The position numbers and the translations under genes were made by a program. Of a stretch of DNA of 64,000 bases, positions 8,617 to 17,400 are shown one piece after another (the stretch's first letter is position 1; each line of letters starts with the position of its first letter). The stretch is taken from contig AP025580.1 of assembly GCA_022846035.1 (NCBI GenBank), positions 2,356,001 through 2,420,000 of the forward strand, in the 5' to 3' direction. The notes under the pieces are model-generated. The model searched no databases. It saw only the letters and a list, made by a program, of their open reading frames with translations, and was not told where the DNA came from. The stretch comes from Christensenellaceae bacterium. Its GTDB lineage: Bacteria > Bacillota > Clostridia > Christensenellales > Christensenellaceae.

Positions 8617-9932
8617 CGCCCCACTCCAAAATACTGAAAACCTGCCGCTTCCACATCTTTTCTTCGGTATATATTTCTCAAATCAAAGAAATAATGCTCG
8701 TTCATCGCCTCATATATCTGTTTGAGATTTAATTTCCGAAACTGATTCCATTCTGTTAATATAACCACTGCGTCAGCCTGTTGGACCGCAGTATATTCAT
8801 TGGTTGCATATTCAATCTGTTCCTGTACAAACACATGTCGCTTTGCGTTCTCCATTGCTTCCGGATCAAAAGCTTTGATAATAGCCCCGTCATTCAATAG
8901 TCCACGAATAATAGTAATAGCAGGCGCCTCTCGCATGTCATCCGTATTTGGTTTAAACGCAAGTCCTAACACTGCAATCTTTTTATTCCGTACACTCCCC
9001 ATACCATGCATGATTTTGCAAACCATATTTTGTTTTTGACTCTGATTGGCCTCGATTGCGCTACTTACGATTTTCATTTTTAAACCGTTTTCCTCCGCGA
9101 TCGCACACAAGGCTTTCGTATCTTTTGGAAAACAGCTGCCGCCATATCCAGGTCCTGCGTGTAAAAACTTTCCGCTTATCCTGCCGTCAAGCCCCATTGC
9201 CTTTGAGATTTGCTTAATATCTGCTCCTACGCATTCGGCCAGTTGTGATAATTCGTTTACATACGCTATTTTAACAGCCAAGAAAGCATTGGAAGCATAT
9301 TTGATCATCTCCGCCGTTTCATTATTACAAAATACAAACGGATGATTATTCAGATATAATGGTTCGTATACCTGCTTCATTGCCTCTTCAGCTTGCGTGC
9401 TGGTTGTCCCGATCACGATTCTATCCGGGTGCATAAAATCAAATACTGCCGATCCTTCCCGCAGGAACTCCGGATTAGAAACAATATCAAAATCGCAATT
9501 TTTCCCAGCCTTTCTCAGCTCTTCTTTGAGTAATTGCCGAACCCGCTTTGCCGTTCCTACAGGCACGGTGCTTTTATTGACAATAATTTTATATTCATTC
9601 ATATATTTGGCAATACATTGGACCACATCCAATACATAATTAAGATCCGCGCTGCCATCTTCCTTTGGCGGGGTACCTACAGCAATAAAAATAACTTCCG
9701 CATTTTGTATCGCTTCTTTATATTCGCTGACAAAATGTAATCTGCCATTCTGGTAATTCTCTTTGACCATACTGGCAAGGCCTTGTTCAAATATAGGTAT
9801 CTCACCCTGCTTTAATTTCTCTATTTTCTTTTCATCGTTATCGATACATGTAACGTCAAACCCAAATTCGGAAAGACAGGTCCCTGTGACAAGCCCGACA
9901 TAACCAGTGCCAATTACTGCTATATTATTCAT
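8613..9932 (-). CDS. ugd: UDP-glucose 6-dehydrogenase
   Basis: The 439-aa enzyme has the N-terminal Rossmann motif GTGYVGLVTG, the NKSTVPVGTA segment, the catalytic Cys region GPGYGGSCFPKDTKAL near residue 260, and the C-terminal UDP-binding domain (LGLAFKPNTDDMREAP). It oxidises UDP-glucose twice to UDP-glucuronate. The length matches the family. It overlaps the epimerase gene downstream by 4 nt and the flippase-like gene upstream by 8 nt. A UDP-HexNAc dehydrogenase is the alternative, but the motifs favour UDP-glucose. Confidence 0.9.
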   Translation of the reverse strand: MNNIAVIGTGYVGLVTGTCLSEFGFDVTCIDNDEKKIEKLKQGEIPIFEQGLASMVKENYQNGRLHFVSEYKEAIQNAEVIFIAVGTPPKEDGSADLNYVLDVVQCIAKYMNEYKIIVNKSTVPVGTAKRVRQLLKEELRKAGKNCDFDIVSNPEFLREGSAVFDFMHPDRIVIGTTSTQAEEAMKQVYEPLYLNNHPFVFCNNETAEMIKYASNAFLAVKIAYVNELSQLAECVGADIKQISKAMGLDGRISGKFLHAGPGYGGSCFPKDTKALCAIAEENGLKMKIVSSAIEANQSQKQNMVCKIMHGMGSVRNKKIAVLGLAFKPNTDDMREAPAITIIRGLLNDGAIIKAFDPEAMENAKRHVFVQEQIEYATNEYTAVQQADAVVILTEWNQFRKLNLKQIYEAMNEHYFFDLRNIYRRKDVEAAGFQYFGVGR

Positions 9933-10878
9933 ATGACATATCCTTTTTTCTCATTCGACTTTTTATAATCAAACCGACTAAATAAGCAAATATATCTCCC
10001 AACACCGTTATGACTCTCATAATTACAATAATAACCAACATGTCATTCCGAGGAAATATCGGTGTGAAAAGCATTAATAGAACATACTCGCGAATACCCA
10101 GGCCTCCTGGCGCTCCCGGCGTAATTAACCCCAAAAGCCATGCCAGTAAATAATAGCCTCCCAAACTTAAAATATTGTAACCCGATAGCCCATGCTCATA
10201 TACCGCAATAAGCATAACAAAAGCGAATGCATTGATTAAACAAAATCCAGCATAATATCCTGCCGATATGAGCATTTTAGCCGGTCTGAGAGTGATCGTG
10301 TTTTTTCTTTTTATAAAAAAGAAAATCGCTGCTACGACAATTGCACAAATGCCGACCGCTATTAGGATCAAAAATTCATACCGTATCATTCCATCCTCAA
10401 CAGCCTTGCGAATTGTATTTTCAAGCGTATCCGCCACCATAATAAAAATGAGGGCAAGCGTCACCAGAATTTGCAGAAGAATTTCCAATCCCGACGATAC
10501 GACCATATTCTTTTGACTCAGTTCATACTCGCTCCCTAAAATATTACGCGAAGCAATATGCATAACATTTCCCGGAATATACCGTGCTAAATTAGACCGT
10601 GTATACAGAACCAATATCTCTTGAATGCCAAGATGTTTCTGTGTAAACATCTGCAAATTTTTTCGCCATGCCAGGGCGAGAAGAATAATCCCGCTGGATA
10701 CCACCAGTCCCATGCCTAAAGTAATCGCCAGAATATCCCAATTTAAAAAGACTGTAAAATCAATATCGGAATTTACAAAATATAAAATAATAAAAATAAT
10801 AGAAATAACCATCAGGATATTACCTATTATTTTCAGTATCTTCATAAATTTTTTATTTTTTAAAAAATTTAAATTCAT
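9925..10878 (-). CDS. flippase-like polytopic membrane protein (LPG-synthase TM / UPF0104 family)
   Basis: The 317-aa protein is almost wholly hydrophobic with about eight transmembrane helices. Family-typical features are the NLARYIPGNVMH motif after helix 3 and the GGLGIREYVLL motif near the C terminus. Members of this family include the MprF flippase domain and AglD-like proteins tied to lipid-linked sugar or aminoacyl-lipid handling. Overlap with ugd suggests a role in moving or using a uronate-bearing lipid intermediate; this is inference. No catalytic domain is fused. Confidence 0.75.
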   Translation of the reverse strand: MNLNFLKNKKFMKILKIIGNILMVISIIFIILYFVNSDIDFTVFLNWDILAITLGMGLVVSSGIILLALAWRKNLQMFTQKHLGIQEILVLYTRSNLARYIPGNVMHIASRNILGSEYELSQKNMVVSSGLEILLQILVTLALIFIMVADTLENTIRKAVEDGMIRYEFLILIAVGICAIVVAAIFFFIKRKNTITLRPAKMLISAGYYAGFCLINAFAFVMLIAVYEHGLSGYNILSLGGYYLLAWLLGLITPGAPGGLGIREYVLLMLFTPIFPRNDMLVIIVIMRVITVLGDIFAYLVGLIIKSRMRKKDMSYE

Positions 10879-10963
10879 TTCATAAATTTCCGCTTCTGCC
10901 TTCCATCTTCTATGTAAAAGACGTTAAAATTATAGCGCATTTTCGCTAATAAAACAATAACGC

Positions 10964-10992
10964 TTGACATCAGGACATAAATCTTTTTTAAT
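10964..10992 (+). promoter_or_regulatory. sigma-A promoter of the plus-strand methyltransferase
   Basis: TTGACA (10964-10969), a 17-base spacer and TTTAAT (10987-10992) lie about 30 nt before the start codon of the methyltransferase gene. Confidence 0.7.
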
Positions 10993-11023
10993 AAGATAGG
11001 AATACATACTAACGAGGATAGAA

Positions 11024-11797
11024 ATGAATAAAATTGAAGAGCAACGCAAAAGCTTTGAAGATCGTTCCAATGATTATTATACAAAACGTCAATCAGAAAA
11101 TCATTTGGTTCTAAAAGATCTTATCTGGAATTATTTTTTTCATGACAAAGAGTATCTGAATAAAAACGGCATGGCCGTTCTTGAGCCCATGTGCGGCTAT
11201 GGCGAAGGGAAAAAAATCCTGGAGCGTCATTTGCTTTGCGACTTTTCTTATCGTGGATTTGATTATAGTGAATCTTTGGTAAAGATCGCGAAAGAAAAGA
11301 ATCCGGAGCTTGATATATTTGTACAGGACGTAACAAAATATCAGGAAGAAAACCGTTATGATTTGATTATTATTATCGGTTCGTTGCATCATGTACCTGA
11401 TTTTGTTCAACTTGTGGTAGATAAAATGTACGCCGCGCTCAAGCCGGGCGGATATTTTATAAACTTTGAACCAACGCAAAACAATTGGTTTTTCCGCAAA
11501 GTGCGGCAAGCTATTTATAGGAAAAACAAAACATTTGATGCGCAGACCGAACGCGCGTTCGATTTAAAAGAAATCAATCGGGTTTATACAAATGCAGGCT
11601 TTCAGATCATTGATCAAATCTACCAGGGCCTTTCCTCTTTTGTTCTATATTATAATCCCAATGCATTTCCCAAGCTCAACGTCGGTAATCCCAAAACAGT
11701 ACGTCGATTTTTCAATATCGACAAGCATTTTTTCAAAAACTGGGTCGGACGCAGGTTTTCTTTTTCCACAACAACGCTTATGCGGAAACCAAATTAA
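11024..11797 (+). CDS. class I SAM-dependent methyltransferase
   Basis: The 257-aa protein has SAM motif I as AVLEPMCGYGEGKKIL (about residues 49-64), FDYSESLVKIA (motif II), DLIIIIGSLHHVPD (motif IV) and the ALKPGGYFINFEP segment (motif V). The substrate is unknown; the setting suggests a sugar, lipid or glycan. It is the only clear plus-strand gene in the 7.6-39 kb glycan locus and has its own promoter. Its stop overlaps the stop of the convergent glycosyltransferase gene by a few bases. Confidence 0.85.
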   Translation: MNKIEEQRKSFEDRSNDYYTKRQSENHLVLKDLIWNYFFHDKEYLNKNGMAVLEPMCGYGEGKKILERHLLCDFSYRGFDYSESLVKIAKEKNPELDIFVQDVTKYQEENRYDLIIIIGSLHHVPDFVQLVVDKMYAALKPGGYFINFEPTQNNWFFRKVRQAIYRKNKTFDAQTERAFDLKEINRVYTNAGFQIIDQIYQGLSSFVLYYNPNAFPKLNVGNPKTVRRFFNIDKHFFKNWVGRRFSFSTTTLMRKPN

Positions 11798-12729
11798 TCT
11801 TTTTGTTCGAATACATCCTTAATACTGTAAGAATCGTCAATCTTGGATCCATAATAGATTTTAGTAAGCATATCGGCCATCAGTCCAAATACAAACAAAA
11901 GGACTCCGATCACAATAAAAAACACAGTTAAAATTGGCTGCATATATCCGGATAAATTAGCGCCCATTATAAAAAGAATAATAGACCAGATTCCAAAAAG
12001 CAGGCCGATCAGAAACGACACAATTCCCATTCCGCCCAGCAAATGAAGCGGCCTGACTGCAAATCTGTTCCAAAACCAAACTGATATCATATCAACGAAG
12101 CCTTTAAACGTTCTTTTCCAGTTATATTTCGTTTTTCCGGCCGTCCTTGGCCTGTGGTTCACTATGATTTCTCCCACACTAAACCCTTTAATCTCAAGCA
12201 ACGCTGGAATAAAGCGATGCATTTCACCATAGAGATTCACTTTTTGAAAGCATTCCTTTTTATACAGTTTCAAGGAACATCCACTGTCATGAATATGATC
12301 CTTAACTATCATGCCCCTTAAGAGATTTGCGCCCCGTGATGTAAATTTTTTCATTAGTGTATCTTTTCTGTTTTTTCGCCATCCTGATACGACATCCGGT
12401 TCCTTTTCCCGCGCAAAGGCAATCAGCCTGGGAATATCCGTAGGATCATTTTGCCTGTCACCGTCCATTGTAATAATATAATCGTTTTGCGCGGCCTTTA
12501 TGCCTGCGTCCATGGCCGCCGTCTGACCGAAATTCCGACGCATACGAATATACTTAAGCGGTTTTAATTGCTTTGCAAGCTCATACGTACTGTCTGTAGA
12601 ACCATCATCCACAAAAATAATTTCATATTCGTAATTTTCTTTTCTGCATACTTCATCTATTTCCTGATGAAGCGCCACAATATTCTCTTCTTCATTAAAA
12701 ATAGGTACTACTACCGAAAGCTTTACCAT
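11794..12729 (-). CDS. polyprenyl-phosphate glycosyltransferase, GT2 (CsbB/GtrB-like)
   Basis: The 311-aa protein starts at the ATG after AAGGGG (MVKLSVVVPIFNEEENI). The GT-A domain shows FVDDGSTD and ITMDGDRQNDP (the metal-binding DxD equivalent) and NFGQTAAMDAGI, typical of dolichol/undecaprenyl-phosphate sugar synthases. Two C-terminal transmembrane helices (about 230-300) follow. It would load a sugar onto undecaprenyl phosphate at the inner face of the membrane for later use by GT-C or YfhO-type enzymes encoded just upstream. The donor sugar is not deducible. Confidence 0.88.
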   Translation of the reverse strand: MVKLSVVVPIFNEEENIVALHQEIDEVCRKENYEYEIIFVDDGSTDSTYELAKQLKPLKYIRMRRNFGQTAAMDAGIKAAQNDYIITMDGDRQNDPTDIPRLIAFAREKEPDVVSGWRKNRKDTLMKKFTSRGANLLRGMIVKDHIHDSGCSLKLYKKECFQKVNLYGEMHRFIPALLEIKGFSVGEIIVNHRPRTAGKTKYNWKRTFKGFVDMISVWFWNRFAVRPLHLLGGMGIVSFLIGLLFGIWSIILFIMGANLSGYMQPILTVFFIVIGVLLFVFGLMADMLTKIYYGSKIDDSYSIKDVFEQKD

Positions 12730-12780
12730 TTTATCGCCCCTTATATCCAATTATGATTCATTCTGACCGGTTTCATTATA

Positions 12781-14463
12781 TCATAAATTATTGTTTTTTA
12801 ATATGCTTCCTATCTTGACGCCACCTACCCAAATGGCATAATCCTCGGTATAACCTTCTACAATATAATCGTCTCCTTTCGTTAGCCGAAAGGTATTTAA
12901 GATAAAATCAGGATTCTCCGCGGCTTCCACAAAGGAAAGCCTGTTAAACATTTTTTCAGGCAACACATTTTGTGCCGTAAATTTTGCATTATTATCATCC
13001 AATATCGTAATGTCTCCTTCATAGTTCCCTAATATATATTCAAGTAACCCTTTGTTGGAAAGCCTCCAATAGTCTCGGTCATATTGGTTGGCAATAGGTC
13101 TTCCAATTACATTAAAGAACACATTCTGGTATGGGTGATTATATACAATCCATCCTGTCTGAAAAGAAAACATACTGATAATAACAACAGGCAGAATCCA
13201 TTTTCCGATCTTTCTCCAAGAAATGCCGCTTATCATGTTTTGTAGCTTTCCAATGCCATAAACGGCGATCAACACAAATGGCGGTGCCAGGAAATAAACA
13301 TGCCGCCACCCGCAGTAAATAGTAACGTGTAATGCTATGCCAATAACAAATGGCAGAACAAACAAAAGCAGCATGATCCAACCATATCGCTCTTTTACCA
13401 GCCCCTGTAGTTTGTATCGCAGCAAATTTCTCACCAGGAAGAATATCCCTATGCCTCCAAAAATCAAATACAAAATCGGTAATGTAATTCCCATCCACAA
13501 AGGAATATAATACCACGGTGTTTCTTCCACACTCAAATATTGTCCTGCGAATACCATTTTCCCTTCCCATGGAAAATCAGAAAAAGTTCCTACATAGCCT
13601 TTTAAATAATCAATCGGATTCATCCAGGAAGCTGGTGTAATAAGAATAAATATCCCTAAAAACGCAAAAAATACCAGAGGATATACAATCCACCTATATT
13701 GTGGTTTTATACTGCTCTTTTCTGTTTGCAGCTCAGTTCTTATCGATTTTTCATTGCTCCATTTGCATAATAAATCTTCCACAATCATAAACACGAATGC
13801 CGCAGCCGGAAGCATTGCTCCTAATATGCGAATATTGAAAGTTAATGCACTAGACGCTACAAAACATAAAGCCCAATTCCACTTTCTCCCTGTTTTCAAC
13901 ATTTTTATCATGAAAAAAAGAGAGATCATAAACATAGATACAAACGCCATATCTTTTATATTATAAAATGCTTCAGCAAAAAAACGCGGGAACAGAAAAA
14001 TCATCAGGCTCCCCACAAGAGCAAGCCACTTATTTGAAAACAACAATAACCCCGTCAGATAAAAACATATAAGCGCTATAAAGAACAAAATAAAACAGGC
14101 AGTATGCCGCATCAAAATAATATCTTGATTATCCATTTGAAACCCATTGGCGTCTTCGATGGCCACCATCGGCAGTTGCAGGGATACGCCGTAGAACCTA
14201 TAAAAATATTCATCTAATTTGGGTAAAGGCTGGCCGCTAACGACATCCTTTTGATCTTTTATATAATCAATCTCGCGATCAAACAACGTTTCATTGACGT
14301 ATTGGTAATTGACTAAGCTGTGCTGCCTTTGGATCATTTCATCCGAAGATATCCCATAATCTTTGACAACAGCCAATCCCCAGAATAAAATCAATGCGAA
14401 AACGATAATGATACATATATTCCCCAAACTTAAATTGCTCTTTTGTCCGCCCGCTCGCAACAT
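12781..14463 (-). CDS. polytopic GT-C-like membrane glycosyltransferase (putative)
   Basis: The 560-aa protein has roughly ten to eleven transmembrane helices and a first extracytoplasmic loop beginning DYGISSDEMIQRQH, where acidic residues after helix 1 match the GT-C catalytic arrangement (Asp/Glu in loop 1, as in PMT/ArnT). A soluble C-terminal tail of about 110 residues follows the last helix. It probably transfers a sugar from a polyprenyl-phosphate carrier to an extracellular acceptor. It lies between the GT2 sugar-loader and the YfhO-like gene. The exact family was not recognised. Confidence 0.65.
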   Translation of the reverse strand: MLRAGGQKSNLSLGNICIIIVFALILFWGLAVVKDYGISSDEMIQRQHSLVNYQYVNETLFDREIDYIKDQKDVVSGQPLPKLDEYFYRFYGVSLQLPMVAIEDANGFQMDNQDIILMRHTACFILFFIALICFYLTGLLLFSNKWLALVGSLMIFLFPRFFAEAFYNIKDMAFVSMFMISLFFMIKMLKTGRKWNWALCFVASSALTFNIRILGAMLPAAAFVFMIVEDLLCKWSNEKSIRTELQTEKSSIKPQYRWIVYPLVFFAFLGIFILITPASWMNPIDYLKGYVGTFSDFPWEGKMVFAGQYLSVEETPWYYIPLWMGITLPILYLIFGGIGIFFLVRNLLRYKLQGLVKERYGWIMLLLFVLPFVIGIALHVTIYCGWRHVYFLAPPFVLIAVYGIGKLQNMISGISWRKIGKWILPVVIISMFSFQTGWIVYNHPYQNVFFNVIGRPIANQYDRDYWRLSNKGLLEYILGNYEGDITILDDNNAKFTAQNVLPEKMFNRLSFVEAAENPDFILNTFRLTKGDDYIVEGYTEDYAIWVGGVKIGSILKNNNL

Positions 14464-14570
14464 ATCGATCTCCCTGCATACAAAGCGATATTCTGCTTTA
14501 CTTCATTTTTATTGAACGAAATACTAAATATTCTCGTTCACCCCTAAATGTTACAAATTCCGCACAATAA

Positions 14571-14586
14571 CCACCCGCAAGGGTGT
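14571..14586. terminator. weak hairpin downstream of the YfhO-like gene
   Basis: A short GC stem (CACCC-GCAA-GGGTG) lies 44 nt beyond the YfhO-like stop. The T run (TGTTTTTT) is on the plus side, so termination of the minus-strand transcript would be weak. Confidence 0.3.
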
Positions 14587-14629
14587 GTTTTTTCATATAT
14601 TTATTTGGAACAGAAACGCTTACTTTTTC

Positions 14630-17395
14630 CTAATCTATCCGCTGATTTCTCACGCGTTTTTTATAGAAAATCAATAAGGCCAGATAAATACCTATCGATG
14701 CCCCCGTGGCAATTGCGCCTATATTCAAATATTGAGGTACAAATTGTAGTTGTATCTCTTTTGCTCCGCTCGGGATCTCTATGCCTATAAATCCAACATT
14801 AACTTTCTGAACCCTGGCAGGGCTGCCATCGATCATTGCCGTCCATCCTTTATCATATGGGATCGTAAAGCACAGCATTTTTCCTTCATTACCTGACAGA
14901 TTTCCTTTGATCAGGTTATCGGAAAAATATGTTAAGTCCAAGCCCGATTCAATGCGTTCACTTAAAGCTTCTTCGATGATTTTTCTGTACTGATCTTCCG
15001 GCATACTCGAAAATTTCAAACCAGATATTTGGTAGTTCCCTTCCACTCTCCCAAAATCAATACGTACATTAGTACTATTAACGTTTTCTACAATAATAGA
15101 ATAACGGTGCTCCCCTTCGTATACCTGAAAACTTTGGGAATCATCTTCGTTGTATACGCCCTTTTCTTTGCTAAAATATATTTGGCCATAGGTATCTTCC
15201 CGTGCCTTCATGGTAAAATCAATTTTTAACGCATCTTTATCCTGCACTACGTCAAATTCTGTCACAGGCATTCCATTTAATTCCAGCGATACCGTTTCAT
15301 CGGCGTTTACAATATTCTCACCGTATCTAAACTCCACTGCTTCAAACCTGTCAAAACCAGCGGGAATAGTCAGTCGTTCAAGCCCTTCTATTTTGCTTTC
15401 GCTCACACATGCTTGCAGTAAGGCCACATCTTTTTCCACATCTGGCAAAGCTTCAAAATCCTCTCGCAGTATATATTTTTCGTATCCGAACGCTAATGGT
15501 AATGCATTTTGATTTTGATAAATATAAATATCCTTATAATTTCCCTGCTTGACAAAGCCAACCTTATCTAACGCGTCATCTTTAGAAAGCAAATATTTGA
15601 TTCCTGTGAAATCCAATAAAAATTCCCGATTATTAAATCCAACAACATAATTGGATTTTGCAGCGCTATCCATATCTCTAATTTGTCCAATGTGTAACGT
15701 ATTCAGGAAATCCAAATAACTGCTTCCTGTCGTTGTATAAGAACGCACCCCATAATATCCCTGAATGAGAGCCGTTGTCAAAGTAGACTCCTGATAATCT
15801 TTCTCTAAGCGGAAAAAATCTTTATCTTCAGCTTTGATTTGGTCTACCGTTTCTTTCGTATTGTCGTAATAAATATCTCCCTGGTTTTGTGCAGAAATCT
15901 GGCTGCTTGGCGTGATTGCTCTTCCTGCATGCACACTGATATACGCAAATGAACAAGCCTGTACAATAATGCTGATTCCCAACAACAAAACACCCAGCCT
16001 AATATCCATATATTTTTTACAGAAAAGGATTATGATCGCAGTCTGCACACCAAGAAAAGCAATGCATAAGCCTGTTACCGGTATATTTAATCGAAATCCG
16101 TATCTCCCAAATGCCGCAACCATAATCATACAGCCTATTATGCCAATCATTACAACAAGCATCGGAACATTAATTGTCTTTTTCACCAGCATTTCGTCTA
16201 GCACAAGCGCGGATAAATAGCAAAGTATCACCGTAATAAAAAAGGAAGTGTGTTTATAGTAATCCGTTAAGAATCCATTCGCTAAATATCGGAAAAATGG
16301 GAAGAGGAAGTAACCCGCACATGCTGCCAATAAAACAATTCCGCCGATTCTCAATCGTTTATCTTTCAAAAAGAAGATTTGGGGGAACAACAGTACCGCT
16401 AATGTACCACAATAAAACGTAGGAGATTCTAAATAATTGTTGGCCACCCCTGTAAAAGAGTCTCCCGTTCCCAAAATATCCATTGCAGCAGTGGAAAGTC
16501 CTGCCGATAATATATGCTCCGGTTGATTGATCTGCAATATGGGCGTCTGTTTCAGTATGCCAGAAACGCCTTCTCCTCCCGACACCCTTGGGCTTGTGAC
16601 GCTATATAAGATATTGGGCACCAGAATAACGGATGCCAAACCGACCCCTAATAGGACTAATAAAACATACTGCACCAAAAACCTTAAGAATTGCTTTATT
16701 TTAAATCCATGCTGAGAACAAAACCTTATACTTGCATAAAAAACAAAAAACGCTCCATAAAAAATACTTTGATAGCCTTTTAGCGAAAGAAAGAGCACAG
16801 CGGCGCCGACCGGAAGCAACTTCCAATCATGCTCCATTACAAAGCATTCTGTAGCGTAAAGGAATAAGGCTACCCAAACGACTTCATTCGGATAAGAAAA
16901 CCACGGGCCGCGCTGTATCATATGCGCACAAAACGCATACATAATCGCCACTAAACAGGCCGCATCTTTTCGCATCTTTATTTTCCTAAGAAATATATAG
17001 AAAAGCATTCCGGCGCAGATTGGTTTTATAAACTGTAATATTCCCATCAAGAAAGGAACTGCCCCGCTGCCGCATAAAAGTAATATAGAATTAAACGGAT
17101 CTCCAAAAGAAAATCCATTTGCATATAAATTTGCTCCCATCCCCATGGAGAAAGACCACCATGGATACCCATGTTCTTGTACATATCCCGCAATGTAAGA
17201 CAATGTAGGATACGTCTGATGGTAGGAATCTGCGGCAATATCTTGGTAAAGAAATACATTTTGGAGTAATACAAAATCATGATAAACCACAAAGGAGATC
17301 AAGGTTAATATCAAAAACAGACACAACGCTGTGTGTCTCGCAAAAAAACTAAGGATTATACTATCGCCGTTACTACGAATATCCACTTTTTGCAT
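14630..17395 (-). CDS. YfhO-family membrane protein, glycan glycosylation
   Basis: The 921-aa protein has about twelve to fourteen transmembrane helices in residues 15-500, a long extracytoplasmic domain (about 520-880), and a final helix before the RVRNQRID end. The layout, size and segments such as FQDIAADSYHQTYPTL-like loop 1 and LCFTIPYDKGWTAMIDG near the C terminus match the YfhO family. YfhO proteins work with CsbB-type GT2 enzymes to add sugars to teichoic acids outside the cell; such a GT2 is encoded two genes downstream. It is the third-largest protein-coding unit in the glycan locus. Acceptor and donor are not deducible. Confidence 0.8.
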   Translation of the reverse strand: MQKVDIRSNGDSIILSFFARHTALCLFLILTLISFVVYHDFVLLQNVFLYQDIAADSYHQTYPTLSYIAGYVQEHGYPWWSFSMGMGANLYANGFSFGDPFNSILLLCGSGAVPFLMGILQFIKPICAGMLFYIFLRKIKMRKDAACLVAIMYAFCAHMIQRGPWFSYPNEVVWVALFLYATECFVMEHDWKLLPVGAAVLFLSLKGYQSIFYGAFFVFYASIRFCSQHGFKIKQFLRFLVQYVLLVLLGVGLASVILVPNILYSVTSPRVSGGEGVSGILKQTPILQINQPEHILSAGLSTAAMDILGTGDSFTGVANNYLESPTFYCGTLAVLLFPQIFFLKDKRLRIGGIVLLAACAGYFLFPFFRYLANGFLTDYYKHTSFFITVILCYLSALVLDEMLVKKTINVPMLVVMIGIIGCMIMVAAFGRYGFRLNIPVTGLCIAFLGVQTAIIILFCKKYMDIRLGVLLLGISIIVQACSFAYISVHAGRAITPSSQISAQNQGDIYYDNTKETVDQIKAEDKDFFRLEKDYQESTLTTALIQGYYGVRSYTTTGSSYLDFLNTLHIGQIRDMDSAAKSNYVVGFNNREFLLDFTGIKYLLSKDDALDKVGFVKQGNYKDIYIYQNQNALPLAFGYEKYILREDFEALPDVEKDVALLQACVSESKIEGLERLTIPAGFDRFEAVEFRYGENIVNADETVSLELNGMPVTEFDVVQDKDALKIDFTMKAREDTYGQIYFSKEKGVYNEDDSQSFQVYEGEHRYSIIVENVNSTNVRIDFGRVEGNYQISGLKFSSMPEDQYRKIIEEALSERIESGLDLTYFSDNLIKGNLSGNEGKMLCFTIPYDKGWTAMIDGSPARVQKVNVGFIGIEIPSGAKEIQLQFVPQYLNIGAIATGASIGIYLALLIFYKKRVRNQRID

Positions 17396-17400
17396 TTCTG

